Assembly (NCBI GenBank): GCA_900543585.1
Contig: UQRP01000038.1
Span: forward strand, 1 to 22,529
Source of the DNA: an uncultured Prevotella sp.
Lineage (GTDB): Bacteria; Bacteroidota; Bacteroidia; Bacteroidales; Bacteroidaceae
Direction of reading: 5' to 3'
DNA length: 22,529 nucleotides
Positions 1 through 7,245 of the stretch are shown here, one piece after another (the first letter of the stretch is position 1; each line of letters starts with the position of its first letter). The notes under the pieces are model-generated. The model had not been told where the DNA came from. It saw nothing but the letters and a program-made list of their open reading frames with translations, and ran no database searches. The position numbers and the translations under genes were made by a program.

Positions 1-1
1 G

Positions 2-2854
2 CCCGCCGGCGCGAAGCTCACCATCAGCTACCTCGGCATGAAGCCGCAGACAGTGGCTGCCAAGGACAACATGAAGATTGTGCTGAAGTCAGACCAGCAC
101 AATATCGATGAGGTTGTGGTGACTGGTTATGGTAACTTCAAGAAATCATCCTTCACCGGTTCAGCCTCCAACCTCAATACTCAGAAGCTTGAGGATGTGC
201 CGGTTGTCTCCGTCACCGACAAGCTTGCCGGTGGTGTGGCCGGTCTTACCGTGACCTCCCTGTCAAGCTCTCCAGGTGCAGCCTCCAGCATCCGCATCCG
301 TGGTATGGGATCTATCAATGCATCCAATAACCCCCTGATTGTCATCGACGGTACGCCTGTTACTTCCGGCAACTTCAGTGAGTTTACTTACAGTGATGCT
401 GGTACTGACGTGCTCGCTACCCTGAACAGTAATGATATTGAGAACATCACCGTCATCAAGGATGCAGCCGCCGCCTCACTCTATGGCTCTCGTGCTGCCA
501 ATGGTGTGATTGTCATTACCACCAAGAGCGGTGCCAAGGGAAAGACCAAGGTCGACTTCCGCAGCGACTGGGGCTTCTCCAACATGGCTATAGACTACCG
601 TCCACAGCTCAGTGGTCCCGACCGCCGTGCCGTGCTGCAGGAAGGCCTGAAAAACTACTACATCTACGACCAGGGGCTGGATGCTAACGCAGCAGCAACT
701 CAGGCAGCTACAGACGTTGATGATTTTGCAGCAGAGCCATCAACAGGATGGACCAACTGGAAAGACCTTCTTTTCAAGACCGGTCATCATCAGAACTATG
801 AGGCCAGCGTATCAGGCGGCAGCGAGAACACTAAGTTCTATACCTCTTTAGCTTATACAAATCAGGATGGTATTGTTGCTAACGAAGGTCTGAAGCGTTA
901 CACCGGAAACCTAAATGTGACGCATACCTTTGGACGTTTCACGCTGAATGTTACATCCCAGTTGACCAAGATGAAACAGAGTCTGGCTGATGAAGCTACA
1001 TCTTATGATGGTGCCCTCGCCAACTATGCTTTCTTCCAGAGTCCGTCATCACAGGCTTACGACGAGAATGGCAACTATGCCTTTGGTCAAGGCTACGTGG
1101 GTGTGAACCCCCTGTATGAGTATGAGCACTCCAGCGACATCAACACCATTCATCGCACATTCGACACAGCCAAGCTGTCTTGGAATATTTGGGATGGCCT
1201 GACGCTGAGCGAGAAAATCGCCTATGACTATACCGACGGTACAGAGAATGTGCTTTGGGACCGCGAGTCCAACAATGGTAAGGGCAGCAATGGTATATAT
1301 CAGCGCATCAAGAACAGCAATGAGCAAATCAACACCCAGACGCAGCTCTCTTACCTCAAATCGTTTGGCAAGAACAATATCGACGCTCTCGTAGGCTTCG
1401 AGACGGAGGACAACCGTTATTCCTACACCTATGTCAGCGCAGAGGGATTCCCCGGTGATCTTTACGAGATTGGCAACTCCAGCAAGCAGCGCGGTGACGG
1501 TCAGCACAACGGCAGCCGTCTTGTCTCTTACCTCGGCCGTGTGAACTATAACTATGACAACCGTTATTACTTGGGAGCCAGCCTACGTACAGACGGCAGC
1601 TCTCGTCTGGCTCGCGACAGCCGTTGGGGCACCTTCTGGTCTGCCTCTGGCTCATGGCGCTTCACTGAGGAGAAATTCTTGGCTTCCATCAAGAACATCC
1701 TCACCGATGGCAAGCTTCGTGTTTCCTACGGTGTCAATGGTACACAGCCGACATCACTGTATGGCTATATGAACCTCTACAAATACGGGCAGTACTACAA
1801 TGGTCAGAATGGTTTCGGCATTGTCGGTATCGGTAACCCGGATTTGAAGTGGGAGAAAAACAAAGCCTTCGATATTGGTCTTGACCTTACGTTCTTGAAT
1901 AAGTACTCGTTGACTTTCGACTACTACAACCGCAAGACCTCTGACCTGATTATGGATATGCCCGTATCAGCTATCCCAGGTTATTACGATGGCAGTTCTC
2001 CATATTCACCTACCGTCCCCAAAAACATGGGCTCCATGCGCAACTCCGGTATTGAGTTGGAGATTTCAGCCAACTGGATTCAGAATAAGGACTTCAGCTG
2101 GACTTCCTCACTGAACCTCTCTCACAACAGTAACAAGGTGCTGTCGCTGAATGGTCAGGATCTGATTATGGATGACTCATATTCGCGCGTACTGGCTCAT
2201 AAGGTTGGAGAGCCTTACAACTCCTACTATGGCTATGAGTATGCTGGCGTAGACCCCGAGGCAGGTCTGGAGAGCTACTATATCAACGATGGTACTGAGA
2301 ACGCACGCAAAACAACTACAGATGTCAACAAGGCACAGCGTGTCATCCTCGGCAGCAGCCAAGCTGACATCCAGGGTGGTATCTCTAACAACCTGCGTTG
2401 GAAGTTCATCGACTTCGGCTTCACCTTCACCTATCAGATTGGTGGCGATGCCTACGACTATCCTCGCTGGCAGCATACCAATGGCGGCAGCGCACTCTAT
2501 TATGGTGCTGTTCCTTCCTACTACAAGCTGTCTGATATGTGGACAGGTCCCGGTGACACATCAGCCAAGCTGCCTAAGTTCCAGTACGGAAGTACTTTCG
2601 CTTACTCCTCACGCTGGATGATGCCCCTCGACTACCTGCGTCTGAAGAGTTTGACCTTAGGTTTCTCTGTTCCTCAGATGTATCTCAACCGTGTGGGTAT
2701 CTCCAAGGCCCGCTTCTATGTATCGGCCTCCAACCTGTTCACCATCAAATCGAAAGATTTGTATGTGGACCCTGAGGTTCCGACCAACGGCATCAGCATG
2801 TTTGAGACGCCGGCCTATCGCACGGTTACATTCGGTATTGAGTTAGGTTTCTAA
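2..2854 (+). CDS. susC: SusC/RagA-family TonB-dependent outer-membrane transporter (5' end missing)
   Basis: Outer-membrane beta-barrel of the SusC family, which imports oligosaccharides or peptides with TonB energy and a SusD lid. The reading frame is already open at base 2 (in-frame residues AGAKLTISYLG precede the first Met at 38), so the gene begins outside the window and that Met is internal. Those first residues fit the end of a carboxypeptidase-regulatory-like domain. From Met38 as residue 1, the TonB box DEVVVTGYG is at about 24-32 and the plug at about 45-165, with IRIRGMGSI, VIDGTPV and the SusC-typical DAAAASLYGSRAANGV. The rest is Tyr/Asn-rich barrel ending in an aromatic residue (IELGF). 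The stop TAA lies 26 bases before susD, so the two are probably co-transcribed. The substrate cannot be read from the sequence. Confidence 0.96.
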   Translation, partial: PAGAKLTISYLGMKPQTVAAKDNMKIVLKSDQHNIDEVVVTGYGNFKKSSFTGSASNLNTQKLEDVPVVSVTDKLAGGVAGLTVTSLSSSPGAASSIRIRGMGSINASNNPLIVIDGTPVTSGNFSEFTYSDAGTDVLATLNSNDIENITVIKDAAAASLYGSRAANGVIVITTKSGAKGKTKVDFRSDWGFSNMAIDYRPQLSGPDRRAVLQEGLKNYYIYDQGLDANAAATQAATDVDDFAAEPSTGWTNWKDLLFKTGHHQNYEASVSGGSENTKFYTSLAYTNQDGIVANEGLKRYTGNLNVTHTFGRFTLNVTSQLTKMKQSLADEATSYDGALANYAFFQSPSSQAYDENGNYAFGQGYVGVNPLYEYEHSSDINTIHRTFDTAKLSWNIWDGLTLSEKIAYDYTDGTENVLWDRESNNGKGSNGIYQRIKNSNEQINTQTQLSYLKSFGKNNIDALVGFETEDNRYSYTYVSAEGFPGDLYEIGNSSKQRGDGQHNGSRLVSYLGRVNYNYDNRYYLGASLRTDGSSRLARDSRWGTFWSASGSWRFTEEKFLASIKNILTDGKLRVSYGVNGTQPTSLYGYMNLYKYGQYYNGQNGFGIVGIGNPDLKWEKNKAFDIGLDLTFLNKYSLTFDYYNRKTSDLIMDMPVSAIPGYYDGSSPYSPTVPKNMGSMRNSGIELEISANWIQNKDFSWTSSLNLSHNSNKVLSLNGQDLIMDDSYSRVLAHKVGEPYNSYYGYEYAGVDPEAGLESYYINDGTENARKTTTDVNKAQRVILGSSQADIQGGISNNLRWKFIDFGFTFTYQIGGDAYDYPRWQHTNGGSALYYGAVPSYYKLSDMWTGPGDTSAKLPKFQYGSTFAYSSRWMMPLDYLRLKSLTLGFSVPQMYLNRVGISKARFYVSASNLFTIKSKDLYVDPEVPTNGISMFETPAYRTVTFGIELGF

Positions 2855-2880
2855 TAGCGTAATATTAAAGAACATAATTT

Positions 2881-4440
2881 ATGAGATATTCAAAATATAT
2901 TGCAGGTCTAGCCTTCTGCGCCATGGGTATGGCCACGATGAGCTCCTGCAGCAACGACTGGATAGACCAGAGCCCTTCCAACGGCATAGATGCCGAAAAG
3001 GCTATCAAAACGACAGAAGACTTGAATACTGCACGTATCGGTATGTATGCAGCTCTCAAGGGCAACAGCAGCATGACCGATTACTATGGCCGCAACTTCC
3101 TCCAGTACGGAGAGGTGCGTGGTGAAGACGTGCAGTATAACTACAAGTATGGTTCGAGTCGCGGTGAGTTCTACTACTACATGCAGTACACTAACCCCTC
3201 CGACTTCACACAGGACAATGCCATCTGGCAGTCTCCGCTCATCGCCATAGGCCGTGCCAACCGCATCATAGAGGCTTCCAACATCTCTGATGCCGAGGCG
3301 AATGCTTCTACCATTGCTGACTACAAGGCAGAGGCTCGTGTAGCCCGTGCGCTGTGCACCTTTGACCTTACACGCGTCTATGGAAAGCCTTACCTGCAGG
3401 ACAATGGTGCGTCTTGGGGCGCTCCGATTGACACTACTTCATTGGAATACAATGCCCAGATGTTGCGTTCTTCTGTCGCCGACTGCTATACGCAGATTAT
3501 CAAAGATCTGACCAATGCCCTCAACTCGGGAGCATTGAGCAAGGGAGCTTCCTCTTCCGATGCAGCTTACTTCAACTATTGGTTTGCTGAGGGCTTACTA
3601 AGCCGTGTCTACCTCACGAAGGGTGACTATGCCAATGCTCTGAAGTATGCCGAGGATGTCATCAGCAACTCGCCTTATAAGCTGTGGACCCGCGACCAGT
3701 ATGTCAACGCTTGGTACAACGACGGCACAGCTCGCTACAACGAGATCATGTTTGAGTTCGCTGTCACCAACACTTCTGACTGGGTCGACCGTGAGGGCTA
3801 TGCCTACGGACTCTGTGAGAACTCTGACGCAGATGGCGCATCCTCTGGTTACGGTGACATTGTCATCACAAAGACGCTCTCTGACTCGCTGCTCTCCGAC
3901 CCGAAGGATATCCGCAACGATGTTGTGGTGAAGGCTACGGCTTCGGCTGAGGTCAAGAATAGCCTGTATGGTGGCCGTGCTGTTTATATCCACAAGTTCC
4001 CGGGTGTTAGCACCGCTACACCTGTGGATGCCCGCTACGCCAACATTCCTCTGATGCGTCTCTCTGAGATGTATCTCAATGCTGCCGAGGCTGCCTTCGA
4101 CCTGGGCGAGAAAGAGACGGCTGCGAAATATCTCAATGCCATCATCTCCAACCGTACCACAGACGAAAGCAAACTGGTGACAGCCTCCAATATCACAGCC
4201 AAGCGTATCTATATGGAGCGCCGTAAGGAACTCTTCGGTGAGGGTCACCGCTACTTCGATGCACTGCGCCGTGGCGAGAAGATTGTACGCTATACCTCTT
4301 CGGCTAATCGTGGATGGCATGGAATCCTCAGCAGCGATGCACAGGTCATCGACACGTGGAACTCCAAGAAGGAGTTGCCGCTGATTCCTGAGTATGAGGT
4401 GGACGCTAACCCGAACATTCAGCAGAATCCTCTGTATTAA
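2881..4440 (+). CDS. susD: SusD/RagB-family substrate-binding lipoprotein
   Basis: Surface lipoprotein that binds the nutrient and caps the SusC barrel; 519 residues, normal for the family. The N-terminus is a lipoprotein signal: MRYSK, a hydrophobic stretch, then MSSC with the lipidated Cys at residue 23 followed by SNDW. The middle contains TPR-like helices (for example SRVYLTKGDYANALKYAE near 240-260). The C-terminal SusD signature is clear: NAAEAAF, then IYMERRKELFGEGHRYFD, and the closing LPLIPEYEVDANPNI. It follows susC by 26 bases, and a strong terminator comes 20 bases after its stop, so it is the last gene of this transcript. No enzyme or SusE/F-like gene follows, so glycan or peptide cargo cannot be assigned. 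A long minus-strand frame inside this gene is a shadow. Confidence 0.96.
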   Translation: MRYSKYIAGLAFCAMGMATMSSCSNDWIDQSPSNGIDAEKAIKTTEDLNTARIGMYAALKGNSSMTDYYGRNFLQYGEVRGEDVQYNYKYGSSRGEFYYYMQYTNPSDFTQDNAIWQSPLIAIGRANRIIEASNISDAEANASTIADYKAEARVARALCTFDLTRVYGKPYLQDNGASWGAPIDTTSLEYNAQMLRSSVADCYTQIIKDLTNALNSGALSKGASSSDAAYFNYWFAEGLLSRVYLTKGDYANALKYAEDVISNSPYKLWTRDQYVNAWYNDGTARYNEIMFEFAVTNTSDWVDREGYAYGLCENSDADGASSGYGDIVITKTLSDSLLSDPKDIRNDVVVKATASAEVKNSLYGGRAVYIHKFPGVSTATPVDARYANIPLMRLSEMYLNAAEAAFDLGEKETAAKYLNAIISNRTTDESKLVTASNITAKRIYMERRKELFGEGHRYFDALRRGEKIVRYTSSANRGWHGILSSDAQVIDTWNSKKELPLIPEYEVDANPNIQQNPLY

Positions 4441-4460
4441 TCCAACAGACATATAATATT

Positions 4461-4502
4461 AATCGCCGGGCAGAAGTTCTTCTGCCCGGCGATTTTGTTT
4501 TA
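4461..4502 (+). terminator. Rho-independent terminator of the susCD transcript
   Basis: Perfect 15-bp stem (AATCGCCGGGCAGAA at 4461-4475 paired with 4480-4494), a 4-base loop GTTC, then a T-rich tail TTGTTTTATT. It starts 20 bases after the susD stop codon. Confidence 0.93.
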
Positions 4503-4620
4503 TTGGATGTTAAGGTATCAATTCTTTATCTCCTCGTACTTCACCAGTGATAGCCCTTTATCTGTATCACGACGGGGTGCTGCTGTGTGCCGGTCATAAG
4601 ATAGGATGCACTCGGGAATA
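4503..4620. other. Spacer without a recognisable gene
   Basis: No gene is supported between the susCD terminator and the hairpin at 4621. The minus strand has one open stretch of about 50 codons, from about 4680 down to 4523, ending LVKYEEIKN-stop. It has no clear start, runs through the promoter and hairpin below and resembles no family I recognise, so I do not call it a gene. Confidence 0.5.
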
Positions 4621-4644
4621 GAAAATAAAGCTTGCTTTATTTTC
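4621..4644 (+). repeat. 11-bp perfect inverted repeat upstream of the ATPase promoter
   Basis: GAAAATAAAGC (4621-4631), a 2-base centre TT, and GCTTTATTTTC (4634-4644) are exact reverse complements. The right arm runs into the presumed -33 region of the promoter at 4641-4671. It could be a hairpin, a regulator site or part of a dispersed promoter-associated repeat; the sequence alone does not decide. Confidence 0.75.
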
Positions 4645-4671
4645 GTATTCCTCTCGTTTTCACTATCTTTG
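4641..4671 (+). promoter_or_regulatory. Bacteroidetes-type promoter for the ATPase gene
   Basis: The -7 box TATCTTTG (4664-4671) matches TAnnTTTG exactly. TTTC at 4641-4644, one base off TTTG, lies 19 bases upstream, the usual spacing. Transcription from here would give a leader of roughly 160 bases containing the three palindromes at 4688-4751. Confidence 0.7.
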
Positions 4672-4687
4672 CAAGCAGATAGGCGAA

Positions 4688-4751
4688 TTACTCAGTGCTC
4701 TGAGTAATTTTACTCAATGCATTGAGTAATTTTACGCATTGCATTGAGTAA
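4688..4751 (+). repeat. Three palindromic repeats with an exact 22-bp period in the ATPase leader
   Basis: Copies at 4688-4707, 4710-4729 and 4732-4751, each separated by TT. Copy 2, TTACTCAATGCATTGAGTAA, is a perfect 20-bp palindrome. Copy 1 has perfect 8-base arms (TTACTCAG and CTGAGTAA) around TGCT. Copy 3 has the same right half but a drifted left half (TTACGCATTG). They lie between the promoter and the ATG at 4839. Possible roles are a tandem operator (22 bp is about two helical turns) or RNA hairpins controlling translation. Confidence 0.9.
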
Positions 4752-4838
4752 AGCTTGTGAGATATAACTAAAATGTTGAGTTGCTGCTTATTATGGTTAG
4801 CATTCAAAAAGCAATAATACTTCTGAATACCAAAAACT

Positions 4839-6026
4839 ATGTATGCAAGAAAGGAATATACGTTGCTAAAACAGCGGTTGGAGGAGCCCCGTCACTTCAT
4901 TCAGGTGTTGATGGGCCCCCGTCAGATAGGCAAATCAACACTGGTAAAGCAAGTGTTGAAGGACTTACCAGTTCCTCACCTGTTTTATGCAGCAGATGAT
5001 GTACCCACGAGCCGGAGCAGATGGATTAGCGATTGTTGGACACAAGCCCGGTTGATGGTGAAGGCACAGGGTATCAATGAACTGGTGCTCGTCATCGATG
5101 AGATACAGAAGCTATCAGGATGGAGTGAGACAGTAAAGAAGGAGTGGGATGCCGACACATACAATGATGTGCCTATCAAAGTATTACTTCTCGGTTCCTC
5201 TCGTGTGTTGCTTGAGCGCGGACTTGCCGACTCCATGGCTGGGCGCTATGAAGAGATACGTATGAGCCACTGGAGTTATACTGAGATGCGTGATGCGTTC
5301 GGATGGACTTTTGAGCAATATGCCTTCTACGGCGGCTACCCTGGGGGTGCCTATCTGATAAACGATGAACTTCGCTGGCGCGACTATATCCTCTCTTCAA
5401 TCGTTGACGCAACCATCAACAAGGATATTCTTCAGGATACGGTCATCAGCAAGCCTGCGCTTTTGCGACAGACCTTTGAGTTGTGCGCCGCTTATTCGGG
5501 CGAGACCGTTTCTCTTACCAAATTATTAGGTCAATTGCAAGATGCCGGCAACACCACTACTTTGGCGGGATATATCAACTTGTTGGCACAGAGTGGACTG
5601 GTCGGTGGCTTGCAGAAATATGCCATGGACAAAGCCCGAAAGCGGGCAAGCGTGCCGAAGTATCAAGTTTACAACAATGCCTTGAAAGATATCTATGTGG
5701 ACAAAAGTTTCCAGGATGCGCAAATGGACAGAAAATTATGGGGAAGGATATTTGAGTCTGCTGTAGGTTGCTGGCTGATGAATGAAGCTTTCCGTCATCG
5801 TTGGGCGCTGTATTACTGGCGTGATGGCGCTGATGAAGTGGATTTCGTACTGCGGAGATTGGACAAGACGGTTGCCATTGAAGTAAAAAGCAATAACGAG
5901 TCGGACACACGTGGCCTGCATGTGTTCCAAGAGAAGTTTCATCCTGTGCAGTCAGTGATTGTTGGACAGAGCGGAATCCCTGCCGAGATATTTCTAAGCA
6001 TGGACCTTCAAGAGCTGTTTACTTAG
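4839..6026 (+). CDS. AAA-family ATPase with C-terminal DUF4143-like domain
   Basis: A 395-residue stand-alone ATPase. Walker A is GPRQIGKST (26-34), Walker B is LVLVIDEIQ (82-90), and LLLGSS (116-121) sits at the sensor-1 position. A helical and probable winged-helix middle leads to a C-terminal half of the DUF4143 type: RIFESAVGCWL near 303-313, EVDFVL at 333-338 and AIEVKS at 346-351. The last two resemble the acidic and E-x-K parts of the PD-(D/E)XK nuclease fold, which the family is thought to share; cleavage activity has not been established for it in general. The cellular role of these abundant Bacteroidetes ATPases is poorly known. No partner gene adjoins it. The leader carries a promoter and palindromes, and a 29-bp inverted repeat flanks the unit. 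ATG 4839 was chosen because the usual N-terminus (ARKEY...L) starts there. Confidence 0.93.
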   Translation: MYARKEYTLLKQRLEEPRHFIQVLMGPRQIGKSTLVKQVLKDLPVPHLFYAADDVPTSRSRWISDCWTQARLMVKAQGINELVLVIDEIQKLSGWSETVKKEWDADTYNDVPIKVLLLGSSRVLLERGLADSMAGRYEEIRMSHWSYTEMRDAFGWTFEQYAFYGGYPGGAYLINDELRWRDYILSSIVDATINKDILQDTVISKPALLRQTFELCAAYSGETVSLTKLLGQLQDAGNTTTLAGYINLLAQSGLVGGLQKYAMDKARKRASVPKYQVYNNALKDIYVDKSFQDAQMDRKLWGRIFESAVGCWLMNEAFRHRWALYYWRDGADEVDFVLRRLDKTVAIEVKSNNESDTRGLHVFQEKFHPVQSVIVGQSGIPAEIFLSMDLQELFT

Positions 6027-6029
6027 TCC

Positions 6030-6184
6030 TTACCTTGCCACCACGCCTTTAAATTCCTTCTCAGATATTTCATTGATGGTCTCCTGCAACCTTTCCTCTA
6101 ATAGGAATATTTCTATGGTATCATCTGCCTTACCTCTTCCTCAAAGGAGCCATGCATCTGGCTGAAGCGAGCGTCGAGGCTCAT
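6030..6184 (-). pseudogene. Possible frameshifted remnant of a small gene of unknown function
   Basis: On the minus strand, ATG at 6184 opens MSLDARFSQMHGSFEEE and stops at TAG near 6113. The frame shifted by one base continues as KADDTIEIFLLEERLQE and ends in KEFKGVVAR-stop at 6030-6032. Joined, the two would give about 50 residues of plausible protein with a charged helical second half. I do not recognise the family, and chance cannot be excluded at this length. Confidence 0.35.
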
Positions 6185-6192
6185 TTATCTAT

Positions 6193-6221
6193 AGACAGTG
6201 AAAACGAGTGGAACAGGAAAG
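6193..6221 (+). repeat. Right copy of a 29-bp imperfect inverted repeat flanking the ATPase unit
   Basis: Read on the plus strand, this copy begins AGACAGTGAAAACGAG. The minus strand at 4668 down to 4640 begins AGATAGTGAAAACGAG. Over 29 bases, 24 match. The left copy coincides with the ATPase promoter. The right copy, read on the minus strand, precedes the possible gene remnant, so the pair may be two members of one promoter family rather than element ends. Confidence 0.6.
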
Positions 6222-6228
6222 ATATAAA

Positions 6229-6267
6229 CGAAAAAATCCGGCAATGACCGAAGTCATTAACCGGATT
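6229..6267 (-). terminator. Rho-independent terminator of tRNA-Phe
   Basis: On the minus strand AATCCGG-TTAATGAC pairs with GTCATT-GCCGGATT around a UUCG tetraloop closed by C-G, with one small internal irregularity, followed by a run of six T. It lies 17 bases past the tRNA 3' end. Confidence 0.85.
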
Positions 6268-6284
6268 CGAATGAAAGGAGGAAG

Positions 6285-6357
6285 TGGTGCCTCTTGGAGT
6301 TGAACCAAGGACACATGGATTTTCAGTCCATTGCTCTACCACCTGAGCTAAGGCACC
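6285..6357 (-). tRNA. tRNA-Phe (GAA)
   Basis: A 73-base cloverleaf on the minus strand. The acceptor stem GGTGCCT pairs with AGGCACC and is followed by discriminator A; no CCA is encoded. The D arm contains AGCTCAGGTGGTAGAGC. The anticodon stem is GGACT/AATCC-like around the loop containing GAA, and the T arm contains TTCAACTC flanked by TTGG and CCAA. It decodes UUC and UUU. Confidence 0.95.
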
Positions 6358-6426
6358 ATTGACTTAAAGAACTTTTAAGCGCTTGAAGAATCTCAGCAGG
6401 ATTGCTTTGTTTCTCTTTTGCGAGTG

Positions 6427-6457
6427 CAAAGGTACTACTTTTTTCTTACACCACAAA
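6427..6457 (-). promoter_or_regulatory. Promoter of tRNA-Phe
   Basis: On the minus strand TTTG (6454-6457), 19 bases of spacer and TACCTTTG (6427-6434) make an exact match to the Bacteroidetes TTTG-N19-TAnnTTTG arrangement. Transcription starts about 60-65 bases before the mature tRNA. Confidence 0.85.
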
Positions 6458-6526
6458 CTTTTTCTTGTTTTTTTTTAATCAAGATAAAAAAAGTTACATC
6501 CATGCACATTATAAAGGAAAATGTTG

Positions 6527-6534
6527 TATCTTTG
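6527..6534 (+). promoter_or_regulatory. -7 box of the tRNA-Pro promoter
   Basis: TATCTTTG matches TAnnTTTG and lies about 50 bases before the tRNA. I see no good -33 TTG at the expected distance. It is divergent from the tRNA-Phe promoter, with about 90 bases between the two -7 boxes. Confidence 0.65.
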
Positions 6535-6584
6535 CATCCACAAACGCTAAAGGCTGTTTATACCGCTTTTTGAAGTTATGCTAT

Positions 6585-6657
6585 CGGGATGTAGCGCAGT
6601 TGGTAGCGCACTACGTTCGGGACGTAGGGGTCGCCAGTTCGAGTCCGGTCATCCCGA
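6585..6657 (+). tRNA. tRNA-Pro (CGG)
   Basis: The acceptor stem CGGGATG/CATCCCG is followed by discriminator A; CCA is not encoded. The D stem is GCGC/GCGC. The anticodon stem CTACG/CGTAG encloses the loop TTCGGGA, giving anticodon CGG (codon CCG). The T arm is GCCAG-TTCGAGT-CCGGT, which leaves one A-C mismatch in the T stem. A terminator follows 4 bases downstream. Confidence 0.94.
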
Positions 6658-6660
6658 CAA

Positions 6661-6700
6661 GAAGCCCGCTAAGGATGATTCCTTAGCGGGCTTTCTTTTA
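6661..6700 (+). terminator. Terminator of tRNA-Pro, probably also serving the convergent DUF4252 gene
   Basis: A perfect 14-bp stem (AAGCCCGCTAAGGA at 6662-6675 with 6680-6693), loop TGAT, then TTCTTTTA. It stands between tRNA-Pro and the 3' end of the minus-strand operon, so it may act in both directions; the T tract is better on the plus strand. Confidence 0.9.
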
Positions 6701-6739
6701 TCAGTGCTTCTATGGCATTCTATCTTAGCGGTATGATGA

Positions 6740-7210
6740 TTAGTCGTCCACCATTCCTATGATGGCTGCCACATCCTCAGCGTTGATGGTTCCCGTGATG
6801 AGGATACCCATACAGGTGTTGTCGCTCGATGTCGTGGCCACTATCTCACTGATGGTATCACCTTTCTCCTTCACCAAGACTGTCATGCCGGTGTACTTAT
6901 CCTTCTTCATGCCGGTAAACTCGCTGTAACCGTTCTTTGAGAGTTCAGCTACCTTCTTCACAAACTTCTTGCGTGTACTCTTGGAGCAGTCACTGAGGGT
7001 CAAAACACAGGCCTCATCAACCTCTTTCAGAAGGGCCGCCACATTGCCATCCTTGACCTTGGCAGCTGCCACCGTCATCAGAAGTTTAGGAACTGTGACA
7101 TATTCAGCATGTTTCTTGTCACGAAAGTTATTAAAGACAGAACTTGCCGACTGGCAGAAAGCTAACTGGCAAGTCAAAAGAAGCAATAATGCTATTACAA
7201 TTCTTTTCAT
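6740..7210 (-). CDS. Secreted DUF4252 family protein
   Basis: A 156-residue protein with an N-terminal signal peptide: MKR, a Leu-rich core, then LAFCQS with likely type I cleavage after residue 19-20. The pattern of the mature part (FRDKKHAEYVTVPKLLM near 30-45, a charged helix, then GMTVLVKEKGDTISEIVA and the closing ILITGTINAEDVAAI) fits DUF4252, a Bacteroidetes periplasmic or surface family of unknown function. It is the last gene of the minus-strand cluster, 35 bases after the helix-hairpin-helix gene, and is followed by the hairpin at 6662-6693. Identification rests on overall pattern, not on a catalytic motif. Confidence 0.8.
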   Translation of the reverse strand: MKRIVIALLLLLTCQLAFCQSASSVFNNFRDKKHAEYVTVPKLLMTVAAAKVKDGNVAALLKEVDEACVLTLSDCSKSTRKKFVKKVAELSKNGYSEFTGMKKDKYTGMTVLVKEKGDTISEIVATTSSDNTCMGILITGTINAEDVAAIIGMVDD

Positions 7211-7245
7211 TGTTCACTATCGTTTATATTCTAAGATTTCTTGGA

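Noticed and set aside
3598..4452. 284-codon minus-strand frame over susD
   Set aside because: Entirely antisense to a clear SusD protein; no recognisable motif.
4523..4680. Minus-strand open stretch ending LVKYEEIKN-stop
   Set aside because: No start codon or family resemblance, and it passes through a promoter and hairpin; probably chance.
4688..4751. CRISPR array or attachment site
   Set aside because: Palindromes are separated by only 2 bases, and no integrase gene is present.
6285..6357. Integrative element inserted at tRNA-Phe
   Set aside because: I saw no direct repeat of the tRNA 3' end in the window and no integrase.
6402..6686. 94-codon plus-strand frame across the tRNA-Pro region
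   Set aside because: It runs through the tRNA gene and its promoter, with no family resemblance.
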